Source of the DNA: Urophycis tenuis
Lineage: Eukaryota > Chordata > Actinopteri > Gadiformes > Phycidae
Assembly (NCBI GenBank): GCA_036785325.1
Contig: JAXIVH010000018.1
Coordinates: 9,261,557-9,325,556, forward strand
DNA length: 64,000 bases
Reading direction: 5' to 3'
A program made the translations under genes and the position numbers. Shown here piece after piece: positions 44,801-59,383 of the stretch (position 1 is the stretch's first letter; each line of letters begins with the position of its first letter). The notes under the pieces are model-generated. The model searched no databases. It had not been told where the DNA came from and saw only the letters and a program-made list of their open reading frames with translations.

Positions 44801-46069
44801 TTTTTATAAAGCCCACACCAGGGGTGGCTAGACATTTCCAATCCTGGCTCAGTAATGGGGGTGGGGTCTCATGATTTTTCTTTTTTTTTTTTTTTTATAA
44901 AGCCCACACCCGGGGTGGCTAGAAATTCCCAATCCTGGCTCAGTAATGGGGGGGGTCTGTTATAATTGTTTTTTTGTTTTTTTTTATAAAGCCCACACCC
45001 GGGGTGGCTAGAAATTGCCAATCCTGGCTCAGTAATGGGAGGGGGTCTGTTATTTTTTTATTTTTTATTTTTTATTTTTTTTTTTTTTATTTTTTTTTTT
45101 TTTTTATAAAGCCCACCCCATGGGTGGCTAGAAATTTCCAATCCTGGCTCAGTGATGGGGGGGGGGTCTGTTGTGATTTTTTTTTTTTTTTTTTTTTTTA
45201 TAAAGCCCAAACCCGGGGTGGCTAGAAATTTCCAATCCTGGCTCAGTGATGGGGGGGGGGGTCTGTTATGATTTTTTTTATTTTTTTTTATAAAGCCCAC
45301 ACCCGTGTGGCTAGAAATTTCCAATCCTGGCTCAGTGATGGGGGTGGGGTCTGTTATGATTATTTTATTATTTTTTTTTTATAAAGCCCACACCCGGGGT
45401 GGCTAGAAATTTCCAATCCTGGCTCAGTGATGGGGGGGGTCTGTTATGATTTTTTTTAATTTTTTTTTTTAATAATTTTTTTTTTTTTTTATAAAGCCCA
45501 CCCCCGGGGTGGCTAGAAATTTCCAATCCTGGCTCAGTGATGGGGGTTGGGTCTCTTATGATTTTTTTTTTTTTTTTTTTTTTTTATAAAGCCCACACCC
45601 GGGGTGGCTAGAAATTTCCAATCCTGGCTCAGTGATGGGGGGGGGGGGGGTCTGTTATGATTTTTTTTATTTTTTTTTATAAAGCCCACACCCGGGTGGC
45701 TAGAAATTTCCAATCCTGGCTCAGTGATGGGGGTGGGGTCTGTTATGATTTTTTTTTTTTTTTTTTTTTATAAAGCCCACACCCGGGGTGGCTAGAAATT
45801 TCCAATCCTGGCTCAGTGATGGGGGGGGGGTCTGTTATGATTTTTTTAATTTTTTTTTTTAAATATTTTTTTTTTTTTTTTTATAAAGCCCACCCCCGGG
45901 GTGGCTAGAAATTTCCAATCCTGGCTCTGTGATGGGGGTGGGGTCTTTTATGATTTTTTATTTATTTGTTTTTTTTATAAAGCCCACCCCCGGGGTGGCT
46001 AGAAATTTCAAATCCTGGCTATGTGATGGGGGGGGGGGTCTGTTATGATTTTTTCTTATTTTATTTTTT

Positions 46070-49000
46070 TTATCAAGCCCACACCCGGGGTGGCTAGACA
46101 TTTCCAATCCTGGCTCAGTGATGGGGGGGGGGTCTGTTAAGAATTTGTTTTTTTTATTATTTTTTTATAAAGCCCACCCCCGGGGTGGCTAGAAATTTCA
46201 AATCCTGGCTCAGTGATGGGGGTGGGGGGGGTCTGTTATGAATTTGTTTTTTTTATTATTTTTTTATAAAGCCCACCCCGGGATGGCTAGAAATTTCCAA
46301 TCCTGGCTCAGTAATGGGTGGGGGTCTGTTATGAATTTTTATTTTTTTATTTAATTTTTTTTTAATTTTTTTTTTTTATTACTAAGCCCACACCCGGGGT
46401 GGCTAGAAATGTCCAATACTTGCTCAGTAATGGGGGGGGGGGGTCTTTTATGAATTTTTATTTATTTATTATTTTTTTATTTTTATAAAGCCCACACCCG
46501 GGGTGGCTAAAAATTTCCAATCCTGGCTCAGTGATGGGGGTGGGGTCTGTTATAATTTTTATTTTTTTTATTTTTTTTAAGCCCACACCCGGGGTGGCTA
46601 GTCATTTCCAATCCTGGCTCAGTAATGGGGGGGTCTGTTATGAATTTGTTTTTTTTATTATTTTTTTATAAAGCCCACACCCGGGGTGGCTAGAAATTTC
46701 CAATCCTGGCTCTGTGATGGGGGGGGGGGCGTCTGTTATGATTTTTTTTTTTTTTTTTTTTTTTTTATCAAGCCCACACCCGGGGTGGCTAGACATTTCC
46801 AATCCTGCCTCAGTGATGGGGGGGGGGTCTGTTGTGATTTTTTTTTATTTTATTTTTTTTTATAAAGCCCACCCCCGGGGTGGCTAGAAATTTCCAATCC
46901 TGGCTCTGTGATGGGGGTGGGGTCTGTTATGATTTTTTATTTTTTTTTTTTTTTATAAAGCCCACACCCGAGGTGGCTAGAAATTTCCAATCCTGGCTGA
47001 GTAATGGGGGGGGGTTTGTTATGAATTTGTATTTTTTATTTTTTTTTATAAAGCCCACACCCCTGGTGGCTAGAAATTTCCAATCCTGGCTCAGTGATGG
47101 GGGTGGGGTCTGTTATGATTTTTTTTAATTTTTTTTTATAAAGCCCAAACCCGGGTTGGCTAGAAATTTCCAATCCTGGCTCAGTGATAAGGGGGGGGGG
47201 GGGGGGGGGGGGGTCTTTTATGATTTTTTTTTTTTTTTTTTTATAAAGTCCACACCCATGGTGGCTAGAAATTTTCAATCATGGCTGAGTAATGGGGGGG
47301 GGGGTCTGTTATGATTTTTTTTTTTTTTTTTTTTTATAAAGACCACACCAGGGTTGGCTAGAAATTTCCAATACTTGCTCATTAATGGGGGGGGGGGGTC
47401 TTTTATGATTTTTTTTTATTTATAATTTTTATTTTTTATAAAGACCACACCCAGGGTGGCTAGTCATTTCCAATCCTGGCTCGTAATGGGGGGGGGGGTC
47501 TGTTATGAATTTGTTTTTTTTATTATTTTTTTATAAAGCCCACACCCGGGGTGGCTGGAAATTTCCAATCCTGGCTCAGTGATGGGGGTGGGGGGGGGTC
47601 TGTTATGATTTTTATTTTTATTTTTTTTTATAAAGCCCACACCCGGGGTGGCTAGAAAGTTCCAATCCTGGCTCAGTGATGGGGGGGGGGGGTCTGTTGT
47701 GATTTTTATTTTTATTTATTTTTTTTATAAAGCCCACAACCCGGGGTGGCTAGAAATTTCCGATCCTGGCTCAGTGATGGGGGTTGGGTCTGTTATGATT
47801 TTTTATTTTTTTTTTTTTTTATAAAGCCCACACCCGGGGTGGCTAGAAATTTCCAATCCTGGCTCAGTTATGGGGGGGGGGTCTGTTATTTTTTTTATTT
47901 ATTTTTTTTTTAAAGCCCACACCCGGGTGGCTAGAAATTTCCAATCCTGGCTCAGTGATGGGGGTGGGGTCTGTTATGATTTTTTGTTTTTTTTTGTTTT
48001 ATAAAGCCCACACCCGGGGTGGCTATAAATTTCCAATCCTGGCTCAGTGATGGGGGTGGGGTCTGTTATGATTTTTTTTTTTTTTTTTTTTATAAAGCCC
48101 ACACCCGGGGTGGCTAGAAATTTCCCATCCTGGCTCAGTGATGGGGGAGGGGGGGGGTCTGTTATGATTTTTTATTATTTTATTTTTTTTATCAAGCCCA
48201 CACCCGGGGTGGCTAGACATTTCCAATCCTGGCTCAGTAATGGGGGGGGGGTCTGTTATGAATTTGTTTTTTTAATTATTTTTTTATAAAGCCCAACCCC
48301 GGGGTGGCTAGAAATTTCCAATCCTGGCTCAGTGATGGGGGGGGGGGGGGGGGGGGGGTCTGTTGTGATTTTTTTTTTTTTTTTTTTTTTTTTATAAAGC
48401 CCAACCGGGGTGGCTAGAAATTTCCAATCCTGACTCTGTGATGGGGGTGGGGTCTGTTATGATTTTTTATTTTTTTATATTTGTTTATAAAGCCCACACC
48501 CGGGGTGGCTAGAAATTTCCAATCCTGGCTCAGTGATGGGGGTGGGGTGTGTTATGATTTTTTTTTTATTTATTATTTTTTTTTATAAAGCCCACACCCG
48601 AGGTGGCTAGAAATTTTCAATCATGGCTGAGTAATGGGGGGGGGGGGTCTGTTATGATTTTTTTTATTTTTTTTTTTTATAAAGACCACACCAGGGTTGG
48701 CTAGAAATTTCCAATACTTGCTCATTAATGGGGGGGGGGGGTCTTTTATGATTTTTTTTTATTTATAATTTTTATTTTTTATAAAGACCACACCCAGGGT
48801 GGCTAGTCATTTCCAATCCTGGCTCGTAATGGGGGGGGGGTCTGTTATGAATTTGTTTTTTTAATTATTTTTTTATAAAGCCCACACCCGGGGTGGCTGG
48901 AAATTTCCAATCCTGGCTCAGTGATGGGGGTGGGGGGGGGGTCTGTTATGATTTTTATTTTTATTTTTTTTTATAAAGCCCACACCCGGGGTGGCTAGAA

Positions 49001-52000
49001 AGTTCCAATCCTGGCTCAGTGATGGGGGGGGGGGGGTCTGTTGTGATTTTTATTTTTATTTATTTTTTTTATAAAGCCCACAACCCGGGGTGGCTAGAAA
49101 TTTCCGATCCTGGCTCAGTGATGGGGGTTGGGTCTGTTATGATTTTTTTTTTTTTTTTTTTTTTATAAAGCCCACACCCGGGGTGGCTAGAAATTTCCAA
49201 TCCTGGCTCAGTTATGGGGGGGGGTCTGTTATTTTTTTTATTTATTTTTTTTTTAAAGCCCACACCCGGGTGGCTAGAAATTTCCAATCCTGGCTCAGTG
49301 ATGGGGGTGGGGTCTGTTATGATTTTTTGTTTTTTTTTGTTTTATAAAGCCCACACCCGGGGTGGCTATAAATTTCCAATCCTGGCTCAGTGATGGGGGT
49401 GGGGTCTGTTATGATTTTTTTTTTTTTTTTTTTTATAAAGCCCACACCCGGGGTGGCTAGAAATTTCCAATCCTGGCTCAGTGATGGGGGAGGGGGGGGG
49501 GTCTGTTATGATTTTTTATTATTTTATTTTTTTTATCAAGCCCACACCCGGGGTGGCTAGACATTTCCAATCCTGGCTCAGTAATGGGGGGGGGGTCTGT
49601 TATGAATTTGTTTTTTTAATTATTTTTTTATAAAGCCCAACCCCGGGGTGGCTAGAAATTTCCAATCCTGGCTCAGTGATGGGGGGGGGGGGGGGGGGTC
49701 TGTTGTGATTTTTTTTTTTTTTTTTTTTTTTTTATAAAGCCCAACCGGGGTGGCTAGAAATTTCCAATCCTGACTCTGTGATGGGGGTGGGGTCTGTTAT
49801 GATTTTTTATTTTTTTATATTTGTTTATAAAGCCCACACCCGGGGTGGCTAGAAATTTCCAATCCTGGCTCAGTGATGGGGGTGGGGTCTGTTATGATTT
49901 TTTTTTTTTTTTTTTTTATAAAGCCCACACCCGGGGTGGCTAGAAATTTCCAATCCTGGCTCAGTGATGGGGGAGGGGGGGGGTCTGTTATGATTTTTTA
50001 TTATTTTATTTTTTTTATCAAGCCCACACCCGGGGTGGCTAGACATTTCCAATCCTGGCTCAGTGATGGGGGGGGGTCTGTTAAGAATTTGTTTTTTTTA
50101 TTATTTTTTTATAAAGCCCACCCCCGGGGTGGCTAGAAATTTCAAATCCTGGCTCAGTGATGGGGGTGGGGGGGGTCTGTTATGAATTTGTTTTTTTTAT
50201 TATTTTTTTATAAAGCCCACCCCGGGATGGCTAGAAATTTCCAATCCTGGCTCAGTAATGGGTGGGGGTCTGTTATGAATTTTTATTTTTTTATTTAATT
50301 TTTTTTTTATTTTTTTTTTTTATTACTAAGCCCACACCCGGGGTGGCTAGAAATGTCCAATACTTGCTCAGTAATGGGGGGGGGGGGGTCTTTTATGAAT
50401 TTTTATTTATTTATTATTTTTTTATTTTTATAAAGCCCACACCCGGGGTTGCTAAAAATTTCCAATCCTGGCTCAGTGATGGGGGTGGGGTCTGTTATAA
50501 TTTTTATTTTTTTTATTTTTTTTAAGCCCACACCCGGGGTGGCTAGTCATTTCCAATCCTGGCTCAGTAATGGGGGGGTCTGTTATGAATTTGTTTTTTT
50601 TATTATTTTTTTATAAAGCCCACACCCGGGGTGGCTAGAAATTTCCAATCCTGGCTCTGTGATGGGGGGGGGGGCGTCTGTTATGATTTTTTTTTTTTTT
50701 TTTTTTTTTTATCAAGCCCACACCCGGGGTGGCTAGACATTTCCAATCCTGCCTCAGTGATGGGGGGGGGGGTCTGTTGTGATTTTTTTTTATTTTATTT
50801 TTTTTTATAAAGCCCACCCCCGGGGTGGCTAGAAATTTCCAATCCTGGCTCTGTGATGGGGGTGGGGTCTGTTATGATTTTTTATTTTTATTTTTTTTAT
50901 AAAGCCCACACCCGAGGTGGCTAGAAATTTCCAATCCTGGCTGAGTAATGGGGGGGGGTTTGTTATGAATTTGTATTTTTTATTTTTTTTTATAAAGCCC
51001 ACACCCCTGGTGGCTAGAAATTTCCAATCCTGGCTCAGTGATGGGGGTGGGGTCTGTTATGATTTTTTTTAATTTTTTTTTATAAAGCCCAAACCCGGGT
51101 TGGCTAGAAATTTCCAATCCTGGCTCAGTGATAAGGGGGGGGGGGGGGGGGGGGGGGTCTTTTATGATTTTTTTTTTTTTTTTTTTATAAAGTCCACACC
51201 CATGGTGGCTAGAAATTTTCAATCATGGCTGAGTAATGGGGGGGGGGGGGGTCTGTTATGATTTTTTTTTTTTTTTTTTTTTATAAAGACCACACCAGGG
51301 TTGGCTAGAAATTTCCAATACTTGCTCATTAATGGGGGGGGGGGTCTTTTATGATTTTTTTTTATTTATAATTTTTATTTTTTATAAAGACCACACCCAG
51401 GGTGGCTACTCATTTCCAATCCTGGCTCGTAATGGGGGGGGGGTCTGTTATGAATTTGTTTTTTTTATTATTTTTTTATAAAGCCCACACCCGGGGTGGC
51501 TGGAAATTTCCAATCCTGGCTCAGTGATGGGGGTGGGGGGGGGTCTGTTATGATTTTTATTTTTATTTTTTTTTATAAAGCCCACACCCGGGGTGGCTAG
51601 AAAGTTCCAATCCTGGCTCAGTGATGGGGGGGGGGGTCTGTTGTGATTTTTATTTTTATTTATTTTTTTTATAAAGCCCACAACCCGGGGTGGCTAGAAA
51701 TTTCCGATCCTGGCTCAGTGATGGGGGTTGGGTCTGTTATGATTTTTTATTTTTATTTTTTTTTATAAAGCCCACACCCGGGGTGGCTAGAAATTTCCAA
51801 TCCTGGCTCAGTTATGGGGGGGGGTCTGTTATTTTTTTTATTTATTTTTTTTTTAAAGCCCACACCCGGGTGGCTAGAAATTTCCAATCCTGGCTCAGTG
51901 ATGGGGGTGGGGTCTGTTATGATTTTTTGTTTTTTTTTGTTTTATAAAGCCCACACCCGGGGTGGCTATAAATTTCCAATCCTGGCTCAGTGATGGGGGT

Positions 52001-53130
52001 GGGGTCTGTTATGATTTTTTTTTTTTTTTTTTTTATAAAGCCCACACCCGGGGTGGCTAGAAATTTCCAATCCTGGCTCAGTGATGGGGGAGGGGGGGGG
52101 TCTGTTATGATTTTTTATTATTTTATTTTTTTTATCAAGCCCACACCCGGGGTGGCTAGACATTTCCAATCCTGGCTCAGTAATGGGGGGGGGGTCTGTT
52201 ATGAATTTGTTTTTTTAATTATTTTTTTATAAAGCCCAACCCCGGGGTGGCTAGAAATTTCCAATCCTGACTCTGTGATGGGGGTGGGGTCTGTTATGAT
52301 TTTTTATTTTTTTATATTTGTTTATAAAGCCCACACCCGGGGTGGCTAGAAATTTCCAATCCTGGCTCAGTGATGGGGGTGGGGTGTGTTATGATTTTTT
52401 TTTTATTTATTTTTTTTTTTTATAAAGCCCACACCCGTGGTGGCTAGAAATTTTCAATCATGGCTGAGTAATGGGGGGGGGGGGTCTGTTATGATTTTTT
52501 TTATTTTTTTTTTTTATAAAGACCACACCAGGGTTGGCTAGAAATTTCCAATACTTGCTCATTAATGGGGGGGGGGGTCTTTTATGATTTTTTTTTATTT
52601 ATAATTTTTATTTTTTATAAAGACCACACCCAGGGTGGCTAGTCATTTCCAATCCTGGCTCGTAATGGGGGGGTGGTCTGTTATGAATTTGTTTTTTTTA
52701 TTATTTTTTTATAAAGCCCACACCCGGGGTGGCTAGAAAGTTCCAATCCTGGCTCAGTGATGGGGGGGGGGGGTCTGTTGTGATTTTTATTTTTATTTAT
52801 TTTTTTTATAAAGCCCACAACCCGGGGTGGCTAGAAATTTCCGATCCTGGCTCAGTGATGGGGGTTGGGTCTGTTATGATTTTTTATTTTTTTTATTTTT
52901 TATAAAGCCCACACCCGGGGTGGCTAGAAATTTCCAATCCTGGCTCAGTTATGGGGGGGGGGTCTGTTATTTTTTTTATTTATTTTTTTTTTAAAGCCCA
53001 CACCCGGGTGGCTAGAAATTTCCAATCCTGGCTCAGTGATGGGGGTGGGGTCTGTTATGATTTTTTGTTTTTTTTTGTTTTATAAAGCCCACACCCGGGG
53101 TGGCTATAAATTTCCAATCCTGGCTCAGTG
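46070..53130 (+). repeat. 3.94-kb higher-order duplication with 1.3-kb sub-period
   Basis: A block from about 46070 to 49400 recurs from about 50010 to 53130, offset near 3,944 bp. Shared landmarks include TCTGTTAAGAATTTG, TTTTTTTTAAGCCC without the usual A, GTGATAAGGGG (47187/51130) and CACAACCCGGGG (47732/51678). Inside it, the series from AGACCACACCAGGG at 47340 recurs at about 48680, 51290 and 52520, a sub-period near 1.24-1.34 kb. One monomer is absent from the second copy near 52260. Confidence 0.7.
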
Positions 53131-55620
53131 ATGGGGGTGGGGTCTGTTGTGATTTTTTTTTTTTTTTTTTTTTTTTTAAAGCCCACCCCCGGGGTGGCTA
53201 GAAATGTCCAATCCTGGCTCTGTGATGGGGGGGGGGGGGGGGGGGTCTGTTATGATTTTTTTTTTTTTTTTTTTTTTATCAAGCCCACACCCGGGGTGGT
53301 TAGTCATTTCCAATCCTGGCTCAGTAATGGGGGGGTCTGTTATGAATTTGTTTTTTTTATTATTTTTTTATAAAGCCCACACCCGGGGTGGCTAGAAATT
53401 TCCAATCCTGGCTCAGTGATGGGGGTGGGGGGGGGTCTGTTATGATTTTTTTTTTTTTTTTTTTTATAAAGCCCACACCCGGGGTGGCTAGAAAGTTCCA
53501 ATCCTGGCTCAGTGATGGGGGGGGGGGGGGTCTGCTGTGTTTTTTTTTTATTTTTTTTTTTTTATAAAGCCCACCCCCGGGGTGGCTAGAAATTTCCAAT
53601 CCAGGCTCTGTGATGGGGGCGGGGTCTGTTGTGATTTTTTTTTTTTTTTTTTTTTTTTTAAAGCCCACCCCCGGGGTGGCTAGAAATGTCCAATCCTGGC
53701 TCTGTGATGGGGGGGGGGGGGGGGGGTCTGTTATGATTTTTTTTTTTTTTTTTTTTTTTTATCAAGCCCACACCCGGGGTGGTTAGTCATTTCCAATCCT
53801 GGCTCAGTGATGGGGGTTGGGTCTGTTATGATTTTTTATTTTTATTTTTTTTTTATAAAGCCCACACTCGGGTTGGCTAGAAATTTCCAATCCTGGCTCA
53901 GTGATTGGGGGGGGGGGGGGGGTCTGTTATGATTTTTTTTTTTTTTTTTTATAAAGCCCACACCCGGGGTGGCTAGAAATTTCCAATCCTGGCTCAGTGA
54001 TGGGGGTGGGGTCTGTTATGATTTTTTTTTTTTTTTTTTTATAAAGCCCACACCAGAGGTGGCTAGAAATTTCCAATCCTGGCTCAGTGATGGGTGGGGG
54101 TCTGTTATGAATTTTTATTTTTTTATTATTTTTTTATTTTTATTTTATTATTTTTTGTATAAAGCCCACACCCGGGGTGGCTAGAAATTTCCAATCCTGG
54201 CTCTGTGATGGGGGGGGGGGGGGTCTGTTATGATTTTTTTTTTTTTTTTTTTTTTTTATAAAGCCCACACCCGGGGTGGCTAGAAATTTCCAATCCTGGC
54301 TCAGTGATGGGGCGGGGGGTCTGTTATTATTATTATTTTTTTTTTTTATAAAGCCCACACCCGTGGTGGCTAGAAATTTCCAATCCTGGCTCAGTAATGG
54401 GTGGGGGTCTGTTATGAATTTTTATTTTTTAATTTTTTATTTTTTTTTATTTTATTATTTTTTTGTAAAGCCCACACCCGGGGTGGCTAGAAATTTCCAA
54501 TCCTGCCTCAGTGATGGGGGGGAAGTCTGTCATGATTTTTTTTTTTTTTTTTTTTTTTTTATCAAGCCCACACCCGGGGTGGCTAGATATTTCCAATACT
54601 TGCTCAGTAATGGGGGGGGTCTTTATGAATTTTTATTTATTTATTTATTTATTTATTTATTTTATAAAGCCCACACCCGGGGTGGCTAGAAATTTCCAAT
54701 CCTGGCTCAGTAATGGGGGGGGGGGCTGTAATGATTTTTTTTTCTTTTTTTATTATTTTTTTTATTTTATTATTTTTTTTATAAAGGCCACACCCGGGTT
54801 GGCTAGAAATTTCCAATCCTGGCTCAGTGATGGGGGTGGGGTCTGTTATGATTTTTTATTTTTTTTTTTCTTATAAAGCCCACACCCGGGGTGGATAGAA
54901 ATTTCAAATCCTGGCTCAGTGATGGGGGGGGGGGTCTGTTATGATTTATTATTATTATTTTTTTTATAAAGCCCACACCCGGGGTGGCTAGAAATTTCCA
55001 ATCCTGGCTCAGTAATGGGTGGGGGTCTGTTATGAATTTTTATTTTTTTATTTATTTATTTTTTTTATTTTATTATTTTTTTTATAAAGCCCACACCCGC
55101 GGTGGCTAGAAATTTCCAATCCTGCCTCAGTGATGGGGGGGGGGGGGGTCTGTTGTGATTTATTATTATTTTTTTTTTATAAAGCCCAGCCCCGGGGTGG
55201 CCAGAAATGTCCAATCCTGGCTCTGTGATGTGGGGGGGTCTGTTGTGATTTTGTTTTATTTTATTTATTTTTATAAAGCCCACCCCCGGGGTGGCTAGAA
55301 ATTTCCAATCCTGGCTCTGCTATGGGGGGTCTGTTATGATTTATTTATTTATTTTTTTTATCAAGCCCACACCCGGGGTGGCAAGACATTTCCAATCCTG
55401 GCTCAGTAATGGGAGGGGTCTCTTATGAATTTTTTTTTTTTTTTTTTTTTTATAAAGCCCACACCCGGGGTGGCTATAAATTTCCAATCCTGGCTCAGTA
55501 ATGGGGGGGGGGGGTCTGTTATGAATTTTTATGTGTTATTTTTTTTTTATAAAGCCCACACCCCGGGTGGCTAGAAATTTCCAATCCTGGCTCAGTGATC
55601 GGGGTGGGGTCTGTTATGAA

Positions 55621-55652
<32 letters not shown>

Positions 55653-55928
55653 TAAAGCCCACACCGGGGGTGGCTAGAAATTTCCAATACTTGCTCAGTA
55701 ATGGGGGGGGGGGGGGGGTCTCTTATGATTATTATTATTATTTTTTTTATTTTTATATAAAGCCCACACCTGGGGTGGCTAGAAATTTCCGATCCTGGCT
55801 CAGTAATGGGGGGGGGGGGGGGTCTGTTATGAATTTTTATGTGTTATTTTTTTTTTATAAAGCCCACACCCCGGGTGGCTAGAAATTTCCAATCCTGGCT
55901 CAGTGATCGGGGTGGGGTCTGTTATGAA

Positions 55929-55960
<32 letters not shown>

Positions 55961-56433
55961 TAAAGCCCACACCGGGGGTGGCTAGAAATTTCCAATCCTG
56001 GCTCAGTGATGGGGGTGGGGTCTGTTATGATTTTTTTTTATTTTTTTTTTTTTTTTTATTAAGCCCACACCTGGGGTGGCTAGAAATTTCCAATACTTGC
56101 TCAGTAATGGGGGGGGGGGGGGGGTCTTTCATGATTTTTTTTTAATTTATTTTATTTTTATTTTTATAAAGCCCACACCCGGGTTGGCTAGAAATTTCCA
56201 ATCCTGGCTGAGTAATGGGGGGGGGGGGGGGGGGTCTCTTATGATTATTATTATTTTATTTTTTATTTTTATATAAAGCCCACACCTGGGGTGGCTAGAA
56301 ATTTCCGATCCTGGCTCAGTAATGAGGGGGCTCTGTTATGATTTTTTTTTTATTTTTTTTTTTTATAAAGCCCACACCCGGGGTGGCTAGACATTTCCAA
56401 TCCTGGCTCAGTGATGGGTGGGGGTCTGTTATG

Positions 56434-56465
<32 letters not shown>

Positions 56466-57057
56466 ATTTTATTATTTTTTGTATAAAGCCCACACCCGGG
56501 GTGGCTAGAAAGTTCCAATCCTGGCTCAGTGATTGGGGGGGGGGGGGTCTGTTGTGATTTTTTTTTAATTTTTTTTTTTTATAAAGCTCATACCCGGGGT
56601 GGCTAGACATTTCCAATCCTGGCTCAGTGACGGGGGTGGGGTCTGTTATGAATTTTTTTTTTTTTTTTTTTTTTTCATAAAGCCCACACCCGGGTGGCTA
56701 GAAATTTCAAATCCTGGCTCAGTGATGGGGGGGGGGGGTCTGTTATGAATTTTTTTTCATTTTTATTTTTTTTTTAGAAAGCCCACAACCGGGGTGGCTA
56801 GAAATTTCCAATCCTGGCTCAGTAATGGGGGGGGGGGGGTCTGTTATGATTTTTTTTATTTTATTTATTAAAAAAAAAAAAAAAATTCTAGCCCACACCA
56901 GGGGTGGCTAGAAATTTCCTATTCTTGCTCAGTAATGGGGGGGGGGGGGGGTCTGTTATGAATTTTTATGTGTTATTTTTTTTTTATAAAGCCCACACCC
57001 CGGGTGGCTAGAAATTTCCAATCCTGGCTCAGTGATCGGGGTGGGGTCTGTTATGAA

Positions 57058-57089
<32 letters not shown>

Positions 57090-57562
57090 TAAAGCCCACA
57101 CCGGGGGTGGCTAGAAATTTCCAATCCTGGCTCAGTGATGGGGGTGGGGTCTGTTATGATTTTTTTTTATTTTTTTTATTTTTTTTATTAAGCCCACACC
57201 TGGGGTGGCTAGAAATTTCCAATACTTGCTCAGTAATGGGGGGGGGGGGGGGGTCTTTCATGATTTTTTTTTTATTTACTTTATTTTTATTTTTATAAAG
57301 CCCACACCCGGGTTGGCTAGAAATTTCCAATCCTGGCTGAGTAATGGGGGGGGGGGGGGGGGGGCTCTTATGATTATTATTATTTTATTTTTTATTTTTA
57401 TATAAAGCCCACACCTGGGGTGGCTAGAAATTTCCGATCCTGGCTCAGTAATGAGGGGGCTCTGTTATGATTTTTTTTTTTTTTTTTTTTTTTATAAAGC
57501 CCACACCCGGGGTGGCTAGACATTTCCAATCCTGGCTCAGTGATGGGTGGGGGTCTGTTATG

Positions 57563-57594
<32 letters not shown>

Positions 57595-59352
57595 ATTTTA
57601 TTATTTTTTGTATAAAGCCCACACCCGGGGTGGCTAGAAAGTTCCAATCCTGGCTCAGTGATTGGGGGGGGGGGGGGTCTGTTGTGATTTATTTTTTATT
57701 TTTTTTTTTTATAAAGCTCATACCCGGGGTGGCTAGACATTTCCAATCCTGGCTCAGTGACGGGGGTGGGGTCTGTTATGAATTTTTTTTTTTTTTTTTT
57801 TTTTCATAAAGCCCACACCCGGGTGGCTAGAAATTTCAAATCCTGGCTCAGTGATGGGGGGGGGGGGGTCTGTTATGAATTTTTTTTCATTTTTATTTTT
57901 TTTTTAGAAAGCCCACAACCGGGGTGGCTAGAAATTTCCAATCCTGGCTCAGTAATGGGGGGGGGGGGTCTGTTATGATTTTTTTTATTTTATTTATTAA
58001 AAAAAAAAAAAAAATTCTAGCCCACACCAGGGGTGGCTAGAAATTTCCTATTCTTGCTCAGTAATGGGGGGGGGGGGTCTTTAATGAATTTTTATTTATT
58101 TATTATTTTTTTTTTTTTATAAAGCCCACCCCCGGGGTGGCTAGAAATTTCCAATCCTGGCTCTGTTATGGGGGGGGGGTCTGTTATGATTTTTTTATTT
58201 TTTTTTTTAAATATTATTATTTTTTTTTTTCTAAAGCCCACACCCGGGGTGGCTAGAAATTTCCAATCCTGCCTCAGTGATGGGGGGGGGGGGTCTGTTG
58301 TGATTTTTATTTTTAAATTTTTTTTATAAAGCCCACACCCGGGGTGGCTAGAAATGTCCAATCCTGGCTCTGTGATGGGGGGGGGGGGGGGGTCTGTTAT
58401 GATTTTTTATTATTTTATTTCTTTTATCAAGCCCACACCCGGGGTGGCTAGACATTTCCAATCCTGGCTCAGTAATGGGGGGGGGTCTGTTATGATTTTT
58501 TAATTTTTTATATTTGTTTATAAAGCCCACACCCGGGGTGGCTAGAAATTTCCGATCCTGGCTCAGTGATGGGGGTTGGGTCTGTTATGATTTTTTTTTT
58601 TTTTTTTTTTTATAAAGCCCACACCCGAGGTGGCTAGAAATTTCCAATCCTGGCTCAGTGATGGGGGGGGGGGGGGGCGTCTGTTATGATTTTTTTTTTT
58701 TTTTTTTTATAAAGCCCACACCCGGGTGGCTAGAAATTTCCAATCCTGGCTCAGTGATGGGGGTGGGGTCTGTTATGATTTTTTGTTTTTTTTTGTTTTA
58801 TAAAGCCCACACCCGGGGTGGCTAGAAATTTCCAATCCTGGCTCAGTGATGGGGGTGGGGTCTGTTATGATTTTTTTTTTTTTTTTTTATAAAGCCCACA
58901 CCCGGGGTGGCTAGAAATTTCCAATCCTGGCTCAGTGATGGGGTGGGGTCTGTTATGATTTTTTATTTTTTTATATTTGTTTATGAAGCCCACACAAGGG
59001 TTGGCTAGAAATTTCCAATCCTGCCTCAGTGATGGGGGGGGGGGGTCTGTTGTTATTTTTTTTATATTTTTTTTTTATAAAGCCCACCCCCGGGGTGGCT
59101 AGAAATTTCCAATCCTGGCTCTGTGATGAGGGGGGGGGTCTGTTATGAATTTTTTTTTATTTTATTTTTATTTTTTATAAAGCCCACCCCCGGGGTGGCT
59201 AGACATTTCCAATCCTGGCTCAGTAATGGGGGGGGGGGGGGGGTCTGTTATGAATTTTTTTTCATTTTTTTTTTTTTTTTTAGAAAACCCACACCCTGGG
59301 TGGCTAGAAATTTCCAATCCTGGCTCAGTATTGGAGGGGGGGGGGGGTCTGT

Positions 59353-59383
<31 letters not shown>

